DNA of 5,853 nucleotides from Armatimonadetes bacterium UBA5829 (lineage in GTDB: Bacteria; Armatimonadota; UBA5829), in the NCBI GenBank assembly GCA_002431715.1, contig DJHI01000253.1, positions 2,486-8,338 on the forward strand, written 5' to 3'. The stretch's first letter is position 1. Each line of letters opens with the position of its first letter. The notes under the pieces are model-generated. The model saw only the letters and a program-made list of their open reading frames with translations. It was not told where the DNA came from and made no database searches. Of the stretch, positions 1 through 5,228 are shown piece after piece. Position numbers and translations under genes: made by a program.

Positions 1-1
1 C

Positions 2-1708
2 GAACGTGGAGTCACCAGTGTTTTCTCAGAGAAATGGAGAGTTGACGCTGCTAAAACACTTCGGGTTATGATCGAACATTTGGAGAGCAAGTATGGAGAT
101 CATATTCTTGGTTATCATCCCGTAGCGCAGAATACGGGCGAGTGGTTCTGCCAGGATTACTGGAAAGGCAAGCTCGCCGGCTATGAGAAACCAGCCCAAA
201 CGGCATTCAAGCTTTATCTGAAAAGAAAATACAAAAGCGAAATGGCGCTGCGGAAGGCCTGGAACAATCCCACTATTACATTTGAAAATGCGACCGTACC
301 GTCCGCAGCAGACAGGCGTAAAGCTTCTAACGATGACTTTCGAAATCCCGAAAAGGAAAAGGCTGTAATCGATTATGCAGACTGTGAGAACAATGCTTAT
401 GCCGAAGCTGCAAACTATATGTGCATGGTTTCAAAGCAGATAGCTCCCAATAAGCTGGCTATGGTCTTCTACGGCTATCTCTTTGAGTTACCAGGTTATC
501 TTCGGAACATACAATGGAGCGGTCATTTGGGTATGCGCAGGCTCCTCGATTCTCCTTATGTCGATCTCCTGTGCTCACCTGTTAGTTATAACGACAGGGA
601 TGCAGGCGGCGCGGGATTCTTTATGTCGGCGGTAGATTCGGTTCAACTTGCAGGCAAGATGTGGCTTGTCGAGGATGATACCCGCACCTATCTTGTTCCT
701 GATGTGCCTGAGGACATCAAGCGTTTGAAGACTGCTCAGGAGACTTATGGCGTCCTTGTCAGAAATTTTGCGCATGTGCTCACGCATGGCACGGCGCTCT
801 GGTGGATGGACCTTTTCGGGAACGGCAGATTCCAGGGTGATGATATCTGGCAAATGTTGGGCAGTCTTACCTCTACGTATCAAGCCGCCCTGCCGAACCT
901 CAAACCGTACAAACCTGAAATCGCGGTTATTGTCGACACGCGCAGTGAGTATTATACTAATCCATCGAACATTGCGACCTGCACACTTGTTAATATGTTC
1001 AGGAAGCAATTTTACAGGATAGGAGCGCCGGTGGGTCTATATCTGCTCGATGACCTTACAGCCGGGAAAGTGCCTCCTGCGAAGATGTATATATTCCTTG
1101 ATCTATACAGGCTCGACGATAATCAACTTGCCGCAATCAGAAAGTATACATGCTCGAATGGCTCTCTTGATCTCTGGATGTATTCACCGGGTGTGATCAA
1201 TAATAATAAGCTCATCTACGGCAGAGTCGAGCAGATAGTCGGTATGAAGCTCGAAAAGCTCGAATCCTGCGAAGGCGAGATATCTTACGGCAGCAATAAC
1301 GAGTTCGTTGCCTGTGACCGTATGTTACCTACCTATACCATAATCGATCCCAGCGCTCGCTCAATCGCAACATATTCAAAAAGCGGAAAGGTGGCTGTCG
1401 CATCCAAAGCAATGAAAGGCTATACCAATGTATTTAGCGGAGTCACACAGCTCCCATCCGATTTGCTCAGAAAACTTGCCCGGCAGGCAGGGGTACATAT
1501 TTATAACGATCAGAATGATGTAATAGCGGCCGGTAATGGCTTCGTAGCGCTAGCTGCTTCGAGTGCAGGTAATAAGAATCTCTATATGCCCTCGGACTGC
1601 ATTCTCCAGGATGTCCTTACATCACAAAAATACGGCCCGACGAAGAATTTCACATTTGACATGGAGCTAGGCGATTCAAAGATATGGAAAATATTGCCCT
1701 CCAAATAG
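2..1708 (+). CDS. GH42-like glycoside hydrolase (putative beta-galactosidase family), 5'-truncated
   Basis: The frame is open from base 2 to the TAG at 1706-1708, giving 568 visible residues. The ATG at 68 is internal, and the true start lies left of the window. The fold looks like a GH42-type (beta/alpha)8 barrel followed by a Rossmann-like trimerisation-type domain and a small C-terminal beta domain. Candidate catalytic residues are the Glu of the NTGEW motif (codon 140-142, acid/base) and the Glu of WLVEDDTRT (codon 671-673, nucleophile). They are 177 residues apart, close to usual GH42 spacing. WWMDLFG after the nucleophile fits a barrel-end sugar-binding segment. The trimerisation-like region starts near 911 (KPEIAVIVDTRSEYY) and includes MYIFLDLYRLDD. 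The C-terminal stretch with SDLLRKLARQAGVHIY is typical of GH42-like proteins from environmental bacteria. By comparison with GH42 length, roughly 100 N-terminal residues are missing. The family assignment is by motif recognition, and the substrate cannot be told. It probably acts on beta-linked galactosides or related oligosaccharides. No U-tract terminator follows it. Confidence 0.75.
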   Translation, partial: ERGVTSVFSEKWRVDAAKTLRVMIEHLESKYGDHILGYHPVAQNTGEWFCQDYWKGKLAGYEKPAQTAFKLYLKRKYKSEMALRKAWNNPTITFENATVPSAADRRKASNDDFRNPEKEKAVIDYADCENNAYAEAANYMCMVSKQIAPNKLAMVFYGYLFELPGYLRNIQWSGHLGMRRLLDSPYVDLLCSPVSYNDRDAGGAGFFMSAVDSVQLAGKMWLVEDDTRTYLVPDVPEDIKRLKTAQETYGVLVRNFAHVLTHGTALWWMDLFGNGRFQGDDIWQMLGSLTSTYQAALPNLKPYKPEIAVIVDTRSEYYTNPSNIATCTLVNMFRKQFYRIGAPVGLYLLDDLTAGKVPPAKMYIFLDLYRLDDNQLAAIRKYTCSNGSLDLWMYSPGVINNNKLIYGRVEQIVGMKLEKLESCEGEISYGSNNEFVACDRMLPTYTIIDPSARSIATYSKSGKVAVASKAMKGYTNVFSGVTQLPSDLLRKLARQAGVHIYNDQNDVIAAGNGFVALAASSAGNKNLYMPSDCILQDVLTSQKYGPTKNFTFDMELGDSKIWKILPSK

Positions 1709-1787
1709 GTCGAGGGCATACATGAATAGTCAGAACTGGTCTCATGGTTTTATTTAGTCAATATCATACATGGTCAGTAAATCGGTT

Positions 1788-1816
1788 TTGTCAAAACTGC
1801 TCAGAGTTACTATAAT
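1788..1816 (+). promoter_or_regulatory. Sigma70-type promoter of pfp
   Basis: TTGTCA at 1788-1793 (5/6 match to the -35 consensus) is separated by exactly 17 bp from a perfect TATAAT at 1811-1816. The predicted transcription start is about 1822-1824, giving a leader of roughly 72 nt before the pfp ATG at 1895. The promoter lies in the gap after the hydrolase, so pfp should be transcribed independently of it. It also rules out the in-frame TTG at 1820 as the pfp start, because that codon would lie at or before the first transcribed base. Confidence 0.75.
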
Positions 1817-1831
1817 ATATTGGTTCGCAGA

Positions 1832-1851
1832 ACCCTCCGCACGCGGAGGGT
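1832..1851 (+). promoter_or_regulatory. Stem-loop in the pfp 5' leader
   Basis: ACCCTCCG (1832-1839) pairs perfectly with CGGAGGGT (1844-1851) around a CACG tetraloop, an 8-bp GC-rich hairpin about 10 nt after the predicted transcription start. No U-run follows, so it is not an intrinsic terminator. Its 3' arm contains GGAGGG (1845-1850), a strong Shine-Dalgarno sequence 7 nt before the ATG at 1858, so the hairpin could hide that ribosome-binding site or act as a 5' stabilising hairpin. The function is inferred; the pairing is seen directly. Confidence 0.55.
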
Positions 1852-1857
1852 CTGGTT

Positions 1858-1881
1858 ATGTACGGGCCAAATTCTAAATGA
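1858..1881 (+). CDS. Possible 7-residue leader peptide upstream of pfp
   Basis: ATG at 1858 opens a seven-codon frame (MYGPNSK) ending in TGA at 1879-1881. It is preceded by GGAGGG at 1845-1850 with 7-nt spacing, which is ideal for initiation, though that site lies in the 3' arm of the leader hairpin. The stop codon's last base is the first base of the pfp Shine-Dalgarno (AGGA, 1881-1884), and the pfp ATG is 13 nt after the stop, so a ribosome terminating here would sit on the pfp initiation region. The peptide is not recognisable and has no run of a single amino acid as in classical attenuators. A chance ORF of this length is quite possible. Confidence 0.25.
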   Translation: MYGPNSK

Positions 1882-1894
1882 GGAAAACAGTAAT

Positions 1895-3571
1895 ATGAGT
1901 GCCGATATATCCGCATTGCAAAAGGCGCGAGCCGCCTATCAGCCTAAACTGCCGAAAGCTCTCCGAACCGGCAAAGTGAAGGTCGAACTCGGAGCGCCGA
2001 CCGAGCCCGCAGTTGATAAGGCAGAGATAAAGAATCTATTCCCGCATACATACGGTCAGCCTGTGGCCAAGATTGTTGAGGGCGAAGGCAATTTGAACAG
2101 CGCTCCCATGAAGGTCGGTGTGGTTCTCTCAGGAGGACAGGCTCCCGGCGGGCATAATGTCATCGCAGGTATTTTCGATGCCCTCAAGGCTGCCAACAAG
2201 GACACCAAAATCTATGGCTTCCTGAAAGGCCCCGGAGGATGCATAAAAGGCAAGTATAAGGAACTGACTTCAGAGATTATCGACAAATACCGCAACACAG
2301 GCGGTTTCGATATGATCATGAGCGGACGCGATAAAATCGAGAAACCCGAAGACCTGGCTGCGTGTCTTGCCAATTTCAAAGAAATGGACCTGGACGGCCT
2401 TGTGATAATCGGCGGAGATGACTCCAACACCAATGCTGCAATGCTCGCCGAATACCTCGATTCACAGAACTCCAAGACAAGAGTGATCGGCGTCCCGAAG
2501 ACCATCGACGGCGACATGAAAAATGAACAGATCGAAGCTTCATTCGGTTTCGACACCGCCACAAAGACATACTCCGAACTGATCGGCAATATCTGCCGCG
2601 ACGCCACATCTGCTGTAAAATACTGGCACTTTGTCAGGCTTATGGGCCGCGCTGCGAGCCATGTTGCTCTCGAATGCGCTCTGCAGACCCACCCGAATAT
2701 CTGTCTGGTATCCGAAGAGATTCAGGAAAAGGGAACAACCTTGGGCGAGATAGTCGATTATATCGCCGATGTAGTAGTAAAGCGCGCCGCTGAGGGCAAA
2801 AATTACGGAATCCTGGTCGTCCCCGAGGGCCTTCCTGAGTTCATTTCAGATATCAAGGCTATGATAGATGAGCTCTCCAATATCCTCGGTAAAGATGAGA
2901 AGTTCATCAAAGAGATGACCGATCATGAGGATCGTGTTCAGTATCTGAGCGGACAGCTTACCGACCACAGCGCTCGCGTTTATAGCTCGCTGCCTGTGGA
3001 GACCCAGGAAGTCCTGCTAAAGCGCGACAGTCACGGTAACGTTCCGCTTTCTCAGGTCGAGACCGAGAGGCTGCTCATCGACCTCGTTTCGGATAAGATC
3101 AAACATTTGAAATCAAAGGGAGAGACTGAAGCGAAATTCAGCCCGCTCGGTCACTTCTTCGGTTATGAAGGCCGATGCGCTTACCCATCCAACTTCGATG
3201 CCGATTACTGCTATTCACTGGGTTATGCCGCTGCTCAGCTCGTGCGCGCAGACCTCACCGGCTACACTGTCAACGTCCAGAACCTTACCAAGTCCTCTGA
3301 TGAATGGGTTGCGGGCGGAACACCGGTCACCATGATGCTTAATATGGAGATCCGCAAGGGCAAGCCGACACCGGTAATCAAGAAAGCTCTTGTCGAACTT
3401 AATAGCGCGCCGTTCAAGTATTTCGAATCGAACCGCGAGAAATGGGCGCTTGGCGATTGCTATGTCTTCCCCGGCCCGATCCAGTACTTCGGCCCATCCG
3501 AGGTGTGCGATGCACCGACTTGCACTCTCGCTCTTGAGAAAGGCGCAGGCAAGTGCTGCTGCGGTAAGTAA
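1895..3571 (+). CDS. pfp: Pyrophosphate--fructose 6-phosphate 1-phosphotransferase (PPi-PFK, long type)
   Basis: This cytosolic glycolytic enzyme interconverts fructose 6-phosphate plus PPi with fructose 1,6-bisphosphate plus Pi. The reaction is reversible and saves ATP compared with ordinary phosphofructokinase. Visible PFK motifs are the phosphate-binding loop SGGQAPGG (79-86), GGDDSNTNA (173-181), PKTIDGD (201-207, with D205 as likely catalytic base), GFDTA (218-222), MGR (250-252), PEG (310-312) and YEGR (424-427). D176 and K202 replace the two glycines that make room for ATP in ATP-PFKs, and this pair marks PPi dependence. The 558-residue length and the charged helical insert at about 320-415 fit the long (plant/spirochaete-like) class. 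The start is ATG 1895, with AGGAA at 1881-1885 as Shine-Dalgarno. The in-frame TTG at 1820 is rejected because it lies at the promoter. An odd feature is the C-terminus, which ends in a KCCCGK tail with two more cysteines shortly before. The gene has its own promoter and terminator, so it is probably monocistronic. Confidence 0.95.
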   Translation: MSADISALQKARAAYQPKLPKALRTGKVKVELGAPTEPAVDKAEIKNLFPHTYGQPVAKIVEGEGNLNSAPMKVGVVLSGGQAPGGHNVIAGIFDALKAANKDTKIYGFLKGPGGCIKGKYKELTSEIIDKYRNTGGFDMIMSGRDKIEKPEDLAACLANFKEMDLDGLVIIGGDDSNTNAAMLAEYLDSQNSKTRVIGVPKTIDGDMKNEQIEASFGFDTATKTYSELIGNICRDATSAVKYWHFVRLMGRAASHVALECALQTHPNICLVSEEIQEKGTTLGEIVDYIADVVVKRAAEGKNYGILVVPEGLPEFISDIKAMIDELSNILGKDEKFIKEMTDHEDRVQYLSGQLTDHSARVYSSLPVETQEVLLKRDSHGNVPLSQVETERLLIDLVSDKIKHLKSKGETEAKFSPLGHFFGYEGRCAYPSNFDADYCYSLGYAAAQLVRADLTGYTVNVQNLTKSSDEWVAGGTPVTMMLNMEIRKGKPTPVIKKALVELNSAPFKYFESNREKWALGDCYVFPGPIQYFGPSEVCDAPTCTLALEKGAGKCCCGK

Positions 3572-3594
3572 AATAGCAAACACAAGATAAATAT

Positions 3595-3633
3595 AATTCC
3601 CTCCAGGAAGATACCTGGAGGGAATTTGTATCG
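3595..3633 (+). terminator. Intrinsic terminator of pfp
   Basis: A perfect 13-bp stem, AATTCCCTCCAGG (3595-3607) with CCTGGAGGGAATT (3614-3626), closes around an AAGATA loop 23 nt after the pfp stop. It continues into TTTGTAT, a moderate U-rich tail. The complementary strand also has a U-rich run after the stem, so it could act in both directions, but no minus-strand gene ends here. Stem strength makes the call firm; the interrupted T tract lowers it slightly. Confidence 0.85.
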
Positions 3634-3637
3634 AAAT

Positions 3638-3664
3638 TTGCCGTATTGCGGAGCGATACGGCAA
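3638..3664. promoter_or_regulatory. 12-bp dyad over a promoter, candidate operator
   Basis: TTGCCGTATTGC (3638-3649) and GCGATACGGCAA (3653-3664) form an inverted repeat with a 3-bp centre (GGA). Eleven of 12 positions are complementary, and the twelfth is a T/G that would wobble-pair in RNA. It lies just upstream of the extended -10 element at 3667-3675 and covers the -35 region. No T-run follows on the plus strand, so it does not look like a terminator. The 27-bp symmetric span suits a dimeric DNA-binding regulator. The regulator is not identifiable from this window. Confidence 0.45.
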
Positions 3665-3666
3665 TA

Positions 3667-3675
3667 TGGTATAAT
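3667..3675 (+). promoter_or_regulatory. Extended -10 promoter of the small gene
   Basis: TGGTATAAT is a full TGn extended -10 with a perfect TATAAT (3670-3675). The -35 region (TTGCGG at 3646-3651, 18-bp spacing) matches poorly, as is common for extended -10 promoters. The predicted start is about 3682, giving a leader of about 103 nt before the TTG at 3785. The leader contains a weak hairpin, CGCGC (3743-3747) with GCGCG (3752-3756). The inverted repeat at 3638-3664 overlaps the RNA-polymerase footprint. Confidence 0.6.
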
Positions 3676-3784
3676 TCACTATCTATGGTTGGCTTCACGA
3701 GCTTTTCGGATCGATAGTTAACCCCAAGACATTGTGTGAATACGCGCCTGTGCGCGCCGGAATTGATTAAAGAGGTGGATTTCA

Positions 3785-4150
3785 TTGGCTGAAAAAGGCA
3801 AACTTAGTAAAACCGCGCGAGCCTCGACCCATTTTGCGAAGGCCGAGGCGCAGACCGTTATTGAGAACGACAGTTCTCGCGGTAAGGTATTCGTTGAAGT
3901 AAAGAAACTTCTGACGGAGGCCAGTATCGGGTTCCAGAACCTTAGTTCTTCCCATCCGATCATTGTTAACAAAGGCAACTTCGATCAGGCTCTCGGCGTG
4001 ATTAAAGGCGCTCTGGTTGATGGCGACGGCGGCCGCTATAAGGTCGAGAAGGAAGAAGCTGGACAGGCTATCCTTATCGAGAATACTCCCAAGGAACCGG
4101 CTAGAATGGTCATCAAGGAAAGCCCGTTTGCGTGGTATGCCGCCAGCTAG
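3785..4150 (+). CDS. Small protein of unknown function (121 aa), TTG start
   Basis: I do not recognise this protein. The TTG start is supported by AGAGGTGG (3771-3778), a good Shine-Dalgarno 6 nt upstream, and by an in-frame TGA at 3764-3766. The only other Met is near the C-terminus. The product is soluble-looking, with no signal peptide, membrane segment or cysteine. A basic, Ser/Thr-rich N-terminus (KGKLSKTARAST) is followed by a likely helix (GKVFVEVKKLLTEA), a second amphipathic segment (FDQALGVIKGALVDG), a charged strand-like stretch (RYKVEKEEAGQAILIE) and an aromatic end (SPFAWYAAS). Its own promoter, overlapping dyad and terminator suggest a separately controlled gene. Codon use looks like that of its neighbours. 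The long open frame, good RBS and flanking signals make it likely to be real, although the function is open. Confidence 0.75.
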   Translation: MAEKGKLSKTARASTHFAKAEAQTVIENDSSRGKVFVEVKKLLTEASIGFQNLSSSHPIIVNKGNFDQALGVIKGALVDGDGGRYKVEKEEAGQAILIENTPKEPARMVIKESPFAWYAAS

Positions 4151-4180
4151 ATAGCTGCGGATAAACGTGTAAAAAAGTAG

Positions 4181-4212
4181 AAGTGCGAAAGTCTGGAAAG
4201 ATTTTCGCACTT
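4181..4212. terminator. Bidirectional intrinsic terminator between convergent genes
   Basis: AAGTGCGAAA (4181-4190) pairs perfectly with TTTCGCACTT (4203-4212) around a 12-nt loop. On the plus strand it is followed by ATTTTTTAT (4213-4221), ending the small gene's transcript. On the minus strand the stem is followed by CTAC and a six-T run (complement of 4171-4176), ending the membrane-protein transcript. The minus-strand stop codon (4211-4213) overlaps the stem base, a compact convergent arrangement. Confidence 0.85.
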
Positions 4213-5179
4213 ATTTTTTATCTGAAGGAATGCTTTTAGTTTTATCTTGATTTTTATATTGCCTGTATACCACATAGTAAATTATTGCTACCAGCGCAAA
4301 TGAAATCACAACTGTGAACTTCCCATATGGTCGGGCCCAGTTTGCCCTAAAATCAGTTACTATGTTCATGGCATTAACGGTAAGTGCCATTGAGACTATA
4401 TTGAGCAGGCAGGACGGCCCGGAGGTTGGAATATCCAGCTTTTTAAGATTGGCAAATTCATCTTCGCGAGGCGGCGGCTCAAACTGCCTGTGGGTTGAAG
4501 AGGCTGATGCATCCTTATGCCAATCACTCAAGAGAGAGAAAAGCTTGAAAGTCTTCCTGCTTTTTCCGAAAATCCGACAGCAATCATCCAGCTCGATAGC
4601 TAATTCCTGCACGCCATTTATGTCGGGATGAGCCCAGAAAATTATCACTCTTGAAAGCTGGAAGAAGTGGAATGATCCCACCTGCATCGTAATGTCAGAT
4701 ACTTGCACGTTTTTCAGTTCGAACTCGACTATATCTCCATAGAACATTAGCCTGCCGGGTTCTATGGATAAAAATCCCAAATCTAGAGAACTGTCGCCGT
4801 CAAAGATTGCCAACGATCGACCTGGAGCTATTCCAACAAACCAGGCACCGGACAGATCCGCCGGACATCGTTTAAGTATCTTGTCCTTTATCTTCGGTCG
4901 TAAATATGCAAACGCGGAAGATATTAAATAGTGGAACGCCGCAATACCGATAGCCGCAGCAGACAAAAATACAGCCAGAACAACAACCGCATAAATCTTC
5001 TCTAGATGGCCTTCGAAAATGAAGTATATGGTTAAACAGACCAGGCCGAGCAGAACGACACCGGTAATAATCATGTAAGTAAGAGTGCCGATTTGCAGCC
5101 GCTTTCTCAGTCTCTTATCATATATCTGATCGGGCAACCGATATCTTCCAAAAGGATCGGATGAGCCATTACTCGTCAC
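4211..5179 (-). CDS. Membrane protein of unknown function with a central soluble domain (322 aa)
   Basis: I do not recognise a family. A GTG start at 5179 is chosen because GGGGAGG (5192-5186) lies 6 nt upstream. The in-frame TTG at 5194 would place that Shine-Dalgarno inside the coding sequence, and an in-frame stop lies just beyond at 5212-5210. Numbering from GTG, hydrophobic segments lie at about 35-55 and 62-86, then a soluble region at about 95-250, a weaker segment at about 258-277 and a last one at 288-305. A Lys-rich tail (KNQDKTKSIPSDKK) follows. The positive residues before segment 1 and after segment 4 suggest both ends are cytoplasmic with the soluble domain inside. The region DLGFLSIEPGRLMFYGD onward is beta-rich and resembles bacterial PH/GRAM-like folds, a weak impression only. 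A Pro/Glu-rich linker (FEPPPREDEF) precedes the second membrane pair. It lies 49 bp after the ligase gene with no terminator between, so it is possibly cotranscribed. Confidence 0.75.
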   Translation of the reverse strand: MTSNGSSDPFGRYRLPDQIYDKRLRKRLQIGTLTYMIITGVVLLGLVCLTIYFIFEGHLEKIYAVVVLAVFLSAAAIGIAAFHYLISSAFAYLRPKIKDKILKRCPADLSGAWFVGIAPGRSLAIFDGDSSLDLGFLSIEPGRLMFYGDIVEFELKNVQVSDITMQVGSFHFFQLSRVIIFWAHPDINGVQELAIELDDCCRIFGKSRKTFKLFSLLSDWHKDASASSTHRQFEPPPREDEFANLKKLDIPTSGPSCLLNIVSMALTVNAMNIVTDFRANWARPYGKFTVVISFALVAIIYYVVYRQYKNQDKTKSIPSDKK

Positions 5180-5195
5180 AATCCGCCTCCCCAAC

Positions 5196-5223
5196 TCAAA
5201 ATTCGGAATTCAAAATTCAGAAT
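5196..5223. repeat. Two tandem copies of a 14-bp AT-rich unit
   Basis: TCAAAATTCGGAAT (5196-5209) is followed directly by TCAAAATTCAGAAT (5210-5223), differing at one position. The unit sits in the 49-bp gap between the ligase stop and the membrane-protein start. GAATTC/AATTTTGAATT-type tracts of this kind recur between genes in many environmental bacterial genomes. I see no promoter in it. On the minus strand it lies immediately before the membrane protein's Shine-Dalgarno. Confidence 0.7.
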
Positions 5224-5228
5224 TTCCG

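Noticed and set aside
575..1009. Long open frame on the minus strand inside the hydrolase
   Set aside because: It is antisense to a strongly supported coding region, with no recognisable motif; a shadow of the real gene.
1695..1718. Hairpin TGCCCTC (1695-1701) with GAGGGCA (1712-1718) around the hydrolase stop as a terminator
   Set aside because: It is only 7 bp with a 10-nt loop containing the stop codon, and no U-tract follows. Probably incidental.
1717..1777. Repeated CATACATG at 1717-1724 and 1765-1772, each near a GTCAG
   Set aside because: An 8-bp repeat with unequal spacing to GTCAG in AT-rich intergenic DNA; too short to claim as a binding-site pair.
1820..1894. In-frame TTG at 1820 as an N-terminal extension of the PPi-phosphofructokinase
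   Set aside because: It lies at or before the predicted transcription start, has no Shine-Dalgarno, and the extension would translate through the leader hairpin. ATG 1895 has a proper RBS.
3685..3717. Ten-codon ORF (MVGFTSFSDR) in the leader of the small gene
   Set aside because: It has no Shine-Dalgarno and starts only about 3 nt after the predicted transcription start, so chance is the simpler explanation.
3215..3785. Minus-strand open frames spanning the end of pfp and the following gap
   Set aside because: They are antisense to the conserved PFP C-terminus, cross a strong terminator, and have no family resemblance.
5180..5194. TTG at 5194 as start of the membrane protein
   Set aside because: The strong GGGGAGG Shine-Dalgarno lies within those codons and is ideally spaced for the GTG at 5179. 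Nothing comparable precedes 5194.
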